DNA of 64,000 bases from NCBI RefSeq assembly GCF_014243345.1, contig NZ_JACLZF010000002.1, positions 930,001 to 994,000 of the forward strand, given 5' to 3'. The DNA is from Robiginitalea sp. SC105 (GTDB lineage: Bacteria > Bacteroidota > Bacteroidia > Flavobacteriales > Flavobacteriaceae). Positions 19,931 to 28,429 of this stretch are shown here, piece after piece. The first letter of the stretch is position 1. Each line of letters starts with the position of its first letter. The translations under genes and the position numbers were made by a program. The notes beneath the pieces are model-generated. The model was not told where the DNA came from. It saw only the letters and a program-made list of their open reading frames with translations, and searched no databases.

Positions 19931-20523
19931 TGCTTGAGTCTTAATTGGTTTTTAATGCGGGTGTAAATATAAGTCACCGAATCTTCTATCCCCATTTTAT
20001 GGCTGACTTCCACATCGGGGTTTTCCGGGGCTTCATAAGGGGCGGAGACCCCGGTCATGTTTTTGATTTCCCCTTTGCGCGCCATGGCGTAGAGTCCTTT
20101 GACATCGCGTTCTTCGCAAACGGCCAGGCTGGTGTTTACAAATACCTCAATGTAATTTTCGCTACCTACCAATTCACGGATCGCCTGGCGGTCGGATGCA
20201 TAGGGGGCTACAAAAGCGGCCAGGACCACGGTTCCCGAGTCGATAAACAGCTTGGCCAGCTCCCCGATCCGGCGGATGTTTTCCGAGCGGTCTTCCGGGC
20301 TGAAACCGAGGTTCTTGTTTAAACCGGTCCGGACATTGTCACCGTCCAGCACATAGGTTTTGTACCCATCTTCAAAAAGCCGCTGTTCCAGGCCATTGGC
20401 CAGTGTGGACTTCCCGGAACCTGAAAGCCCCGTAAAGAAAATCAGCAGGGAATTGTGCCCGTTGGCCTCCCGCCGTTCCTTCCGGGTGATTTTGAACGTA
20501 TGGGGTGTGATATTTTCGCTCAT
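19927..20523 (-). CDS. cysC: Adenylylsulfate kinase (APS kinase)
   Basis: Phosphorylates APS to PAPS, the universal sulfate donor. The 198-residue protein has the P-loop GLSGSGKST (32-40) and the APS-binding DGDNVRTGLNKNLGFS. Its start overlaps the DUF2061 stop by four bases and its stop overlaps cysD by four, so it is inside one tightly coupled operon. PAPS can feed either assimilatory reduction by CysH or sulfotransferases. No CysH or sulfite reductase is present here, while a Stf0-type sulfotransferase is encoded at 42856. Confidence 0.96.
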   Translation of the reverse strand: MSENITPHTFKITRKERREANGHNSLLIFFTGLSGSGKSTLANGLEQRLFEDGYKTYVLDGDNVRTGLNKNLGFSPEDRSENIRRIGELAKLFIDSGTVVLAAFVAPYASDRQAIRELVGSENYIEVFVNTSLAVCEERDVKGLYAMARKGEIKNMTGVSAPYEAPENPDVEVSHKMGIEDSVTYIYTRIKNQLRLKQ

Positions 20524-20942
20524 CCGAGTTCCTTTTGGTTTCTTCGGTCCCGAAGGCCGTAATTGGTGCGATACCAGGCCCGCTCGTGCAGGTAGTACAA
20601 GGCCATTTTTGTGACGATCTCCACCAGGCCGATCTTGACGCCTGTGAGCGGGTTGCCCGAAATGATCCAGGCGAGGATCATGGTATCCAGCGTACCGATC
20701 ATCCGCCAGGATACCGTCTTTAAAAGGTGCCGCTTCCGGCTTTCCGGCATGGAAACCCGGAACCAGAGGCGCTCGTGAAAATAGTAGAGCACCATTTTTG
20801 TCACCACTTCAACCACCCCAATCTTGAGGCCGGTCATCGGGTTTCCCGTGATGACCCAGGAAATCAGGATGGTATCCACGGTCCCGACCAGGCGCCAGGT
20901 GATCGTTTTGGCAATGTGTCTTTTCCGGCTGGTATCTGCCAT
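20520..20942 (-). CDS. Tandem DUF2061 membrane protein
   Basis: A 140-residue membrane protein made of two copies of DUF2061: about residues 7-65 (HIAKTITWRLVGTVDT) and about 70-128 (HLLKTVSWRMIGTLDT). Each copy predicts a helical hairpin in the membrane and ends in a basic YYxHERxWYR-type stretch. The ATG at 20942 overlaps the cysQ stop by one base (TAATG), which I prefer over the ATG at 20951. It is embedded between cysQ and cysC with overlaps on both sides, so a role in sulfate metabolism, perhaps transport or scaffolding of the PAPS machinery, is inferred. Its function is not established. Confidence 0.88.
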   Translation of the reverse strand: MADTSRKRHIAKTITWRLVGTVDTILISWVITGNPMTGLKIGVVEVVTKMVLYYFHERLWFRVSMPESRKRHLLKTVSWRMIGTLDTMILAWIISGNPLTGVKIGLVEIVTKMALYYLHERAWYRTNYGLRDRRNQKELG

Positions 20943-21748
20943 TACTTGCAAACGAGAAAATGCGGGTTCAACAGGTTTTCCTTATTGTATTTCAGCGGCT
21001 GACTGGTGTCCTGGGCAATTACCTGCAGCCCGGCAGCTTCGGCAATGGCGCTTCCCGCGGCTGTATCCCATTCCATCGTCGGCGCATACCGCGGATAGAC
21101 GTCTGCCAGGCCCTCCGCCACCAGGCAAAATTTCAGTGAACTACCTTTAGAGACAATTTCGATATGGTTGAATTGTTTCTTCATCGAGTTGATATAGGCT
21201 TCGGTTTCCGCGTTCATATGGGAGCGGCTTCCTACCACCCGGAGGGTTTCAAGGTCCTTTCCTGATGGGGTAATCCGGTCCGAAGCGTCAAACAGGGATT
21301 TTGGCAAATGGTGTGCCTTGTCGAGCACGGATTTAAAAGCCATTCCCATTGCGGTATCCCCGTAAAACAATTCCCGGGACACCGGAACGTAAATGACGCC
21401 GAAAATAGGACTTCCTTCTTCGCAAAGGGCGATATTCACGGTGAACTCCCCATTTTTTTTGATGAACTCCTTGGTTCCGTCCAGCGGGTCCACGATCCAG
21501 CATTTTCCCCACTCCTTGCGCACAGCATAATCCGTTTGCTTGTTTTCCTCGCTGATTATGGGGATACCGGTATCCTTCAGATAGGAATTGATCACCGCAT
21601 TGGAGGCCTGGTCGGCAGCCGTTAGAGGGGAATCGTCCGACTTCGTGGTCACCTCAATGGTCTCTGAGGCATTATAGATCTCCAGGATGGCCTTGCCCGC
21701 CTCGATGGCAGCCTCAATGGCAGTTTGGTAGGAGGGTTTATTTTGCAT
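20942..21748 (-). CDS. cysQ: 3'(2'),5'-bisphosphate nucleotidase CysQ
   Basis: Dephosphorylates 3'-phosphoadenosine 5'-phosphate (PAP), the product left when PAPS gives up its sulfate, and can act on PAPS itself. The 268-residue protein is an inositol-monophosphatase-fold enzyme with the metal-binding DPLDGT (87-92) and the later MEWDTAAG motif. The frame extends to an ATG at 21808, but MQNKPSYQTAIEAAIEAG at 21748 fits the family start. First gene of the sulfate-activation operon; a 6-base inverted repeat (CGGAGT/ACTCCG, 21775-21780 and 21791-21796) lies just upstream. Confidence 0.93.
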   Translation of the reverse strand: MQNKPSYQTAIEAAIEAGKAILEIYNASETIEVTTKSDDSPLTAADQASNAVINSYLKDTGIPIISEENKQTDYAVRKEWGKCWIVDPLDGTKEFIKKNGEFTVNIALCEEGSPIFGVIYVPVSRELFYGDTAMGMAFKSVLDKAHHLPKSLFDASDRITPSGKDLETLRVVGSRSHMNAETEAYINSMKKQFNHIEIVSKGSSLKFCLVAEGLADVYPRYAPTMEWDTAAGSAIAEAAGLQVIAQDTSQPLKYNKENLLNPHFLVCK

Positions 21749-21988
21749 GGTCAGGTAATTTAATGGGTAATGGTCGGAGTACGAGCTCTGACTCCGCAAA
21801 TTAAGCAATTAGTGCCTTAAACAGAGTAAACCCATGCCGTAAGTTCACTCACCGATAAAATTTACGGAAAATCGATGCCGGCGGATTTTTTAAATCGGCA
21901 CTTTTCGACCTGCTTCACGTATCAAGAGACAATGAACGATAATCGGTGTATTTCAAAGACTGCCTGGTTCTTTGTCAGAAATCCCCTC

Positions 21989-21996
21989 TAATTTTG
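21989..21996 (+). promoter_or_regulatory. Bacteroidota -7 box upstream of the OmpA-family gene
   Basis: TAATTTTG matches TAnnTTTG and lies 21 bases before the ATG at 22018. It argues against the in-frame ATG at 21946, which would sit upstream of it. A TTTG at 21971-21974 is only 14 bases away, shorter than the usual spacing. Confidence 0.4.
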
Positions 21997-22017
21997 AGGT
22001 ATCCTGAATCGAGAATT

Positions 22018-23187
22018 ATGAAATATTGTACCTGCCTGCTGGGCCTGTTGGCCCTCACACTTCCAACCGCTGCCTTTTCACAGGACAGCATCCCCGAATT
22101 AACCGCCCGCGACAGCATGGTGACCAGTTACTGGCTGGCCGGTATCGGCATCAACATCGTCGATGACTCCGGCGATGCCTTCAATGATTTTACGACCATG
22201 AGGGACCAGTGGAATATGGTGCCCTTCCCGTCACGGATCAATTTCGGGCGCTATTTCCGGAGTGGTCTGGGCCTGGAACTTATCGGTACTTATAACCGCT
22301 ACAAAGCAGGCAATATGATCGATGGGATAACCATTGCGGATGACATCCCTTATTGGGCGGTGGATTCACGATTGAGTTATGACCTGAACAAACTGGTAGG
22401 CGAAACCGGGTTTTTTGACCCATATGTGGGGGTAGGAATCGGCTACACAGACTCGAATAACCTGCCACGGGGTACATATAACGCCGTGATCGGTTTCCGC
22501 ATCTGGTTTTCAGAACACTGGGGGGTTGACCTGAGTTCCAGCGGGAAATGGTCCTTTGGCAATGAAGCCTCCAACCATATCCAACACGGGGCGGGTGTTG
22601 CCTTCCGGTTTGGCGTGGAGAAAGAACTCAATAAAAGGGGCGAGGAAAAGCTAGCGCTTCTCGCCGAACAGCAACGGGTAGCAGATTCCCTGGAAGCTGC
22701 AAGGCGAGCGGAAGAGGAAGCCCGTGAAATAGCGGAACGCCTTGAACGGGAAAAAGAAGCCGCGCTTTTGGCAGCAGCCGAAATGGCGCGGCAGGAAGAA
22801 GCGGCCCGGCAGCAGGAGGCGGTTGCCCGAAGCGTGGAATCCCTGGGGAACATCTATTTCGCTTTTGATTCGTATTTCCTGAACGATGCTTCCAAGGCTA
22901 CCCTACAGCAATTGTCCGGCATAATGAAGGAGCACGGGGATATACGGGTACGGATCGAAGCCCATACGGATGCAAGGGGTCCGGAATCCTATAACCAGGG
23001 GCTTTCAGAACGCCGTGCGGAAAGCGCCAGGCAGTTCCTGATCGAGCAGGGGCTCAGCCCTGACCGAATCCGGGCCATCGGCCACGGGGAAACCCTTATA
23101 GTGAATGGCTGCACGGACGGGGTGCGTTGCTCGGAGGCACAGCACCGGGAGAACCGACGGGAACACTTCAGCGTCATTCAGGACTAG
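22018..23187 (+). CDS. OmpA family outer-membrane protein
   Basis: A 389-residue porin-like protein that ties the outer membrane to peptidoglycan. It has a signal peptide (MKYCTCLLGLLALTLPTAAFS), an N-terminal beta-barrel of about 190 residues, an Ala/Glu/Arg-rich coiled coil (about 205-270), and a C-terminal OmpA domain (about 275-385) with IYFAFDSYFLNDASK and the peptidoglycan-contacting HTDARGPESYNQGLSERRA. The start at 22018 is chosen because it begins a good signal peptide and follows a -7 box. It converges with the polysaccharide locus. Confidence 0.92.
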   Translation: MKYCTCLLGLLALTLPTAAFSQDSIPELTARDSMVTSYWLAGIGINIVDDSGDAFNDFTTMRDQWNMVPFPSRINFGRYFRSGLGLELIGTYNRYKAGNMIDGITIADDIPYWAVDSRLSYDLNKLVGETGFFDPYVGVGIGYTDSNNLPRGTYNAVIGFRIWFSEHWGVDLSSSGKWSFGNEASNHIQHGAGVAFRFGVEKELNKRGEEKLALLAEQQRVADSLEAARRAEEEAREIAERLEREKEAALLAAAEMARQEEAARQQEAVARSVESLGNIYFAFDSYFLNDASKATLQQLSGIMKEHGDIRVRIEAHTDARGPESYNQGLSERRAESARQFLIEQGLSPDRIRAIGHGETLIVNGCTDGVRCSEAQHRENRREHFSVIQD

Positions 23188-23578
23188 CCTCAGTATCCCA
23201 TACAGGCAGGGAAAAATCCAGAATTTGTGATGCATAGTGGCGTTGGACTGCCAATTTTTGCGCTGCATCTAGAAATGGGAAAGGCGGTTGTTTTCGAAAA
23301 GAGTAATAAGTACTCTTAATTATTGCTTTAAAGAGGGGTGCCATTAATATCGTCGAAGATAGTATTTCGATCAGCGGCGCAATAGTCTGGACGGAGACCA
23401 CAAAACCCTCCAGCTTTCGGATAACTTTATCCTGGATGGTAACTGCTATCGGAAATTTACTTTCAAGGAATAAACGGAAAACCAGGTCCATGGAACATGT
23501 AGGGGAGAAACCCCGGGAATTGTTTTTGCTGCGCACCCCAGGCGGAATAATCCCGAATCCCTCAATCCTGAAGTTCAA
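23174..23578 (-). CDS. Doubtful small hypothetical protein
   Basis: An open frame of 134 codons fills the gap between the OmpA gene and the first GNAT gene. It overlaps the OmpA 3' end by 14 bases and the GNAT stop by 17 bases. I recognise no domain, signal peptide or membrane segment, and no obvious start signal. Residue use (many serines and prolines, no clear secondary-structure rhythm) is not convincing. It is listed because the stretch would otherwise be 374 bases without a gene and the frame is open throughout. Confidence 0.25.
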   Translation of the reverse strand: MNFRIEGFGIIPPGVRSKNNSRGFSPTCSMDLVFRLFLESKFPIAVTIQDKVIRKLEGFVVSVQTIAPLIEILSSTILMAPLFKAIIKSTYYSFRKQPPFPFLDAAQKLAVQRHYASQILDFSLPVWDTEASPE

Positions 23579-24716
23579 TCAAGGCCTCGGAACCCGAGCC
23601 TCTTAACCCATAGCGCTTACCTGCCGCCACTTCATATATCATCAAATTGGACTTGTGTTCCCGTTGTGTGTAAAGGAAATCGATTGCCGGTTTCTTCAGG
23701 AAGGCGACTGCCGGGTCCCCCCAGGGATCTACCAAAGGGCTGCCAACCATTTTTTCGGGTGAGAGGGACCCCGGAATTTCAAGGAATTCCCGCAAGTCGG
23801 ATTCCGAACTTCCGAATAGCCAATCCCGGACCCGGTGGTAGGCGATATTCAACCGCCGGCGCAGCAGGTAATTGATTAACCTGGTCCTGGTTTTTGCGAA
23901 TTGAACACCGAGCCAGGCGCGTGGGGAGGATTTTCGGTAAAAGTAGCTGTGATGGAAGCTATAGCTGCCGTTGCACCATTTCAACTTATAATCGAAAGCC
24001 CCGAAACCCATATCCAGCAGGCAAAATTCGTGTTCGTAACACCACTCGAGGATTTTATAGATGGCAATGTTCCCGAGGCCGAAGCGGGCATAATCGATAT
24101 CGTAGGAAGGTATCGACAGGAACAAAACCGGTCCGACATGAAAATTCAGGGCAATCTGTATAGGTGTTTGGTCGTCGTATATGACAAAAAGGGAGGCATT
24201 CTGCTCACAAATCAAGTCATAGGCGGAATCCCGGTATGCCTCCCAGTTCTGAAGGGCCATGTGGCGGTCGTTCCGCTGGTTGAACCTCCGCACGATCATC
24301 TGGTGCAGGGAATCCATCAGGGAATTGTATACCCCTGGGTCCATTGGGCCGCAATACATCTGGTATGTTACATTGAAACAGGCCTCCAGCCCCTTTATTC
24401 TGCGCCTGAGAGAGGTCCTGAAATTGGGTTTGAAATTCTCTTTAAGGTAGTTTTCTGCCGATCCCAGATCGCCGAGTTCCAGGCAGTATCCTTTGGTGCG
24501 GAATACCTGATCCCGGAGATAGTCGGGGTCATCCGTTATTTCCACCCGGAAATAGTCAGGTACATATTGCAAGGCGAGGGAATGCATTGGATCGGTTTGG
24601 GGAAGGGTACAGAAGTCCGGGATTTCCCTGCTGCACCGCGGAAGCTCCAAAGAGCTGCATACGCGGGGTAGGGTCCTGCGCACGAACAAGTTATAATAAA
24701 AATTGGTCTGGTGCAT
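23562..24716 (-). CDS. CelD/BcsL-type GNAT acyltransferase, paralogue 1
   Basis: A 384-residue protein of the Acetyltransf_6 (BioF2-like) GNAT family, the group of CelD/BcsL and FemX-like enzymes. The core lies at about 90-260: a basic stretch (TSLRRRIKGLEACF), a YxDSAYDLICEQNASLFVIY strand and the shared motif LLDMGFGAFDYKLKW. These enzymes usually transfer an acyl or aminoacyl group to a sugar amine or peptide; the donor here is unknown. It is the last of four consecutive paralogues. The protein is followed by an extra C-terminal region (about 290-384) that all four share, ending in a strand-rich FLYTQREHKSNLMIYEV stretch. The next gene upstream starts 37 bases away. Confidence 0.75.
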   Translation of the reverse strand: MHQTNFYYNLFVRRTLPRVCSSLELPRCSREIPDFCTLPQTDPMHSLALQYVPDYFRVEITDDPDYLRDQVFRTKGYCLELGDLGSAENYLKENFKPNFRTSLRRRIKGLEACFNVTYQMYCGPMDPGVYNSLMDSLHQMIVRRFNQRNDRHMALQNWEAYRDSAYDLICEQNASLFVIYDDQTPIQIALNFHVGPVLFLSIPSYDIDYARFGLGNIAIYKILEWCYEHEFCLLDMGFGAFDYKLKWCNGSYSFHHSYFYRKSSPRAWLGVQFAKTRTRLINYLLRRRLNIAYHRVRDWLFGSSESDLREFLEIPGSLSPEKMVGSPLVDPWGDPAVAFLKKPAIDFLYTQREHKSNLMIYEVAAGKRYGLRGSGSEALIELQD

Positions 24717-24753
24717 GGGCTCATCGGAGCTTTAGTTACCACAAGGTAGAAAA

Positions 24754-25947
24754 TTAGGGGTCAAAGCGCACCTTTTCGGCATGCCGTTGCCCTAAAGTTA
24801 AAAAGGTATTCGGTTCCCCCGAAAATTCAAATAACCGGATACCCGAGCGGTGTTCCGTAGTGGTATAAACAAAGTCATTAACCGCACGTTCCAGGGGAAA
24901 CCCGGGATAATCCTCGGGATTGATCTCCCGAAGGCCGGAAAGCACTACCGGTACCTCAACCGACTCCCGCGAATAGGCGGCCATTTCGCTGTAGGATGAG
25001 TCAACCGGAAGCCCCGGGCGCACCCGGTTTTTCAGGTTGCGCAGGACCCGGTTGACCCCGAGTGATTTGAGAAATTCCCGAAAACGAAGCCGGCTGTATT
25101 CTGCATGTCCAACAAGGGATACAAATGGGTTCCCCGCATCAAAACCCACCAGATACTTGAAACGGTACACCAAATTGCCCCATTCCTTTTTATAGGGGAG
25201 GTCGCCGTACCCGAAATCCATGAACCGGTACCCGTTATCCGCACACCACTCCAGCAGCTTTGTTTTTTCAATGGCCCCCAGGCCAAATTTGGAAAAGTTT
25301 GTGTCATAGGAAGAGAGCCCACCGTAGAGGATGCGACCAAAGTGGTAATTGAGCGATATGTCGATGGGTTTGCCGCCGGCCCGGATCACAAAGAGCGATG
25401 CATGGCCCTTCCGGATCTTCTCCAGGGATTCAGAAAGAATCTGCTCCCAATCGGCGATCATATCATGCCTTTGTCTGCGTTCTCCGAAGCGAATGGAAAT
25501 CATTTTATATAATTGCTCCATGAGTTGATCGTATTCCTGCTGCCCGATGTCCCCGTAAAACAATTCATACCGGATATCAAAACAACTTTCCAGTCGCGAA
25601 ATCCTTTTCCGGAGATTCCGGTAGTTTCCCCTCAATTGTTCCCTGAGGTAGGTTTCGGGATTAAATTTGTCCCCCAGTTCAATAGCATAACCGAAGTTGG
25701 TTTGTTTTCCAGTCCGGATGGACAGGCCCATGTCCTGGTGGGGCTGCAGGTCCAGGTAGGCAGGGATGAGGCAAATAGAAAATACACCTTTTGTTTTTTC
25801 GTCATCGATACTTCCACTCGACCAAAGCGGTTCCAACTGCCGGCTGTTCTGGCCCCGTAAACTGATTTTCCCTACACCGGATGGTATCCGCCTCTGTCTA
25901 TACAGGTCCGTTATCAGGTTACGGGTTCGCATGAGTACGGGTTTCAT
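24754..25947 (-). CDS. CelD/BcsL-type GNAT acyltransferase, paralogue 2
   Basis: A 397-residue paralogue with the same layout: variable N-terminus (1-95), GNAT-like core, and C-terminal domain. The shared motif reads FMDFGYGDLPYKKEW, preceded by FGLGAIEKTKLLEWC. The C-terminal region again closes with DFVYTTTEHRSGIRLFEF. The start overlaps the stop of paralogue 3 by four bases (ATGA), so the genes are translationally coupled. Sequence divergence from the neighbours is large, which suggests different substrates rather than a recent duplication. Catalytic residues are not known for this family, so activity is inferred from fold only. Confidence 0.75.
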   Translation of the reverse strand: MKPVLMRTRNLITDLYRQRRIPSGVGKISLRGQNSRQLEPLWSSGSIDDEKTKGVFSICLIPAYLDLQPHQDMGLSIRTGKQTNFGYAIELGDKFNPETYLREQLRGNYRNLRKRISRLESCFDIRYELFYGDIGQQEYDQLMEQLYKMISIRFGERRQRHDMIADWEQILSESLEKIRKGHASLFVIRAGGKPIDISLNYHFGRILYGGLSSYDTNFSKFGLGAIEKTKLLEWCADNGYRFMDFGYGDLPYKKEWGNLVYRFKYLVGFDAGNPFVSLVGHAEYSRLRFREFLKSLGVNRVLRNLKNRVRPGLPVDSSYSEMAAYSRESVEVPVVLSGLREINPEDYPGFPLERAVNDFVYTTTEHRSGIRLFEFSGEPNTFLTLGQRHAEKVRFDP

Positions 25948-27140
25948 CGGGAGGTATTTGATTTTTGGGTGATCCGAATAGCCTGAGCCTTGGCTTTTCC
26001 GCGGATCAGGTATTCCTCAGGACCATGCATCCTGAAAACAGAAACGGATCCCGCCGGCACCTGGTTCAAATACAGGAAGTCGTAAACCGGTTTTCGCAGG
26101 AATCGATTCGTTTCTTCACCTAATTTAAGTGGGCTGCCTGTAACATTACCGGACTTAGGTAGGGCCAGGGTTTCGTACAGGGTCTCCGCAGTACTTCCAG
26201 CATCCGGTGTTGCACCTGGCCTGCCTTTACGAAGTAAGTGGTAAAGCCGGTGCAGGTTTTTACGCTTTAGGTATTCCTTGAATCGAAGAAATCCGACGAG
26301 GACGCGTGCCATTAGGACCTGTAAGAAGTTGTTTCCCCGATAATGCACCCGGTGTTCAAAAGGGTAGGTTACATCGCACCATTGCAGTTTGTAATCGAGG
26401 TCGCCTACGCCTAAATCGAACATCTGCATACCTTCTTCAAAACACCATTCAATCTGCTTGTATATTTGTACTTGTCCAAGCCGGAAGATATTAAAATCGA
26501 TGTCAAAGGATCCGATTGCATTGAGAAATATCCTTCCGACGAGGTAGTTCAGCGATATTCCGATGGGTTCCTGATCCCGGTACACGACAAACAGGCTGGC
26601 CTGATCCCTTTTTATCAGGTCGTAAGAGGTGCGCTCTATGAATTCCCAGTTCCTGAGCATCTCGTTGTCGTCCCCGCGCTGGCGAAACCTTCTGTACAGG
26701 AATTCTTTCATCCTGTTTATCAACCGGTCGTAAAGTTCCCGGTCCATCTGACCCCGGTAGGTGACGTAGGTAACCTGGAAACACCCCTCAAGCCTGCGTA
26801 TGTACCGCCGGATATTATTCCTCCTTTTGGAGGACAGCTGCGCCTTCAGATATGCATCCAGGGATGCGTATGCCCCGAGATTTGCGAGGTAACCACGGAA
26901 TTGCCTGAAGGAAACATGGTTCAAACACCTGCCTGATTCCGGCGTACATTCCGGCTTCAGAAAGGGGGGGATGTAACGCACAAGGTGGATGGCATTTTCC
27001 ATTTTGGGTTCAGCTTCCATGGATTCGCGACCAAAAGACTCCCCGGATGAAGGGTTCACAACGCGATCGTAGAATGGGTAAATTTTCCGGGTTTGGATAA
27101 AATTGAATACAAATGGGTATGTCCGGACCTTGGGTATCAT
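25944..27140 (-). CDS. CelD/BcsL-type GNAT acyltransferase, paralogue 3
   Basis: A 398-residue paralogue. The core includes RRNNIRRYIRRLEGCF (near 108-123), SLFVVYRDQEPIGISLNY and the signature MFDLGVGDLDYKLQW. The C-terminal region has FLRKPVYDFLYLNQ, matching paralogue 4. Its start overlaps the stop of paralogue 4 by one base (TGATG) and its stop overlaps paralogue 2 by four. No signal peptide or membrane helix is visible, so the enzyme should be cytoplasmic, acting on nucleotide sugars or lipid-linked intermediates before export (inference). Confidence 0.75.
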   Translation of the reverse strand: MIPKVRTYPFVFNFIQTRKIYPFYDRVVNPSSGESFGRESMEAEPKMENAIHLVRYIPPFLKPECTPESGRCLNHVSFRQFRGYLANLGAYASLDAYLKAQLSSKRRNNIRRYIRRLEGCFQVTYVTYRGQMDRELYDRLINRMKEFLYRRFRQRGDDNEMLRNWEFIERTSYDLIKRDQASLFVVYRDQEPIGISLNYLVGRIFLNAIGSFDIDFNIFRLGQVQIYKQIEWCFEEGMQMFDLGVGDLDYKLQWCDVTYPFEHRVHYRGNNFLQVLMARVLVGFLRFKEYLKRKNLHRLYHLLRKGRPGATPDAGSTAETLYETLALPKSGNVTGSPLKLGEETNRFLRKPVYDFLYLNQVPAGSVSVFRMHGPEEYLIRGKAKAQAIRITQKSNTSR

Positions 27141-28429
27141 CAGGAAGGTGTTATGATCAGCCGGGCCTGGCTTTGCTTTCCGGATAGTAGGTATTCGCCT
27201 GCTGCTCCATCCAATATGTGAATGTCCACATCCGCCAGCGCCTCATTGTTCAGGTACAGGAACTCGAAGACGCCCGTCCGCAACTGCGAATACAATGCGG
27301 AGCCGGGTTCAACCCGTCTCTCTTTATCAGGAATGACATGCTCGGCAACCAGAAGCAAATCAAAACCCGCGGGTTTTTGGTCACTCGTTTTGCGGGCCTT
27401 CAGCCTATAGGTCCACCGGTGGAGCGTTTCATTCAGGCGCTTATCCCTCAGGCGCTGTTTCATATCAAAATAGTCTCTGGCCACCTGGGCCCGGATCCTG
27501 CTCCATAGGGAGCGCGGGTTGTAAAATATGTCGTAATAAAACCGGTATTCCTGAGTAGCCCAGTGTTTTTTGTACTCAAATTCACCCTTCGAAAAATCCA
27601 GGGTCTCCATCCCGTTTGCCAGGCACCAATCAATCAACCCCATGATGGAAACGGACCCGGGGTGGAATTTGGCATAGTCAATATCAAAAACAGTGATGGC
27701 GTCGAACACCACGGAATCCCCGAAATAATTAAGGGTTATGGCGATGGGTTCATCGTGGGCATAGACCACGAATAAACCGGCTGATCCATCCTGCAGCATC
27801 GGGAAGGCAACATCCTGGTAAAAGGTCCATTCCCGGGCCTGCAGGTTGTTGTTGCTGATTCGCTTGTCTTCAAACCGCCTTTCCAGCAGGCGGTAAAAAT
27901 GCCGGAAGATTTCATCGTAGGTGGCCCGTTCGGTACGCCCCCGAAACATCTTGTATCTGATTTGGAAGCTCGATTCCAGTCGTTTGCGGTACTTCTTCAG
28001 CTTGTAGCGGCTGCTTTTGCTGAATTGCTTTTGCAGGAAATCCTCCAGGGAGATGAATCCCTCCAGGTTGATGAGGTAGCCGGGGTACTGGGGAACGCGA
28101 AACCGATGCAGGCCTTCCGACAGGAAATCCTTCGGGATCTCCCTGTTTGGGAGAACATCGTAGACAATATAGACGTCGCTGTCTTCTTTTTCCCGTGGGT
28201 GTGTGCTGTAAACCAGTCCCTTGGTAAGGGTCCTCCCCAGATTTTCGAATACAGGCAGGAAACGATGCCGGGTGAAATGCAGCGGGCTGATCCACTGGGG
28301 GGAGCGTACTGGTCTGGCAGGTGCAAAATGCCTTAGCCAGGTTTCGGTAAAACAGCCGGATGTAAAAGGATTTTCCTCCATGAGCATCTGAACTAGCGTC
28401 CAAGCTTTGAGGTCTCGCAGCGGTAACAC
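27140..28429 (-). CDS. CelD/BcsL-type GNAT acyltransferase, paralogue 4
   Basis: A 429-residue paralogue, the longest of the four, first in the array after the FemAB-like gene. The core includes SSRYKLKKYRKRLESSF, GLFVVYAHDEPIAITLNYFG and the signature TLDFSKGEFEYKKHW. The extra length is in the N-terminal region (1-120). The frame begins at an ATG at 28429, giving a 37-base overlap with the FemAB-like gene; a later ATG at 28387 or 28381 would remove the overlap, so the start is uncertain. It should work in the same pathway as the other three. Confidence 0.72.
   Translation of the reverse strand: MLPLRDLKAWTLVQMLMEENPFTSGCFTETWLRHFAPARPVRSPQWISPLHFTRHRFLPVFENLGRTLTKGLVYSTHPREKEDSDVYIVYDVLPNREIPKDFLSEGLHRFRVPQYPGYLINLEGFISLEDFLQKQFSKSSRYKLKKYRKRLESSFQIRYKMFRGRTERATYDEIFRHFYRLLERRFEDKRISNNNLQAREWTFYQDVAFPMLQDGSAGLFVVYAHDEPIAITLNYFGDSVVFDAITVFDIDYAKFHPGSVSIMGLIDWCLANGMETLDFSKGEFEYKKHWATQEYRFYYDIFYNPRSLWSRIRAQVARDYFDMKQRLRDKRLNETLHRWTYRLKARKTSDQKPAGFDLLLVAEHVIPDKERRVEPGSALYSQLRTGVFEFLYLNNEALADVDIHILDGAAGEYLLSGKQSQARLIITPS

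Noticed and set aside
21946-22017. Longer start for the OmpA-family protein at 21946
   Set aside because: The extra 24 residues precede a complete signal peptide, and a -7 promoter box lies between the two starts.
23562-28429. GNAT array as a recent tandem duplication or mobile element
   Set aside because: The copies are strongly diverged in sequence and length and share no flanking repeats, so a recent duplication is unlikely.
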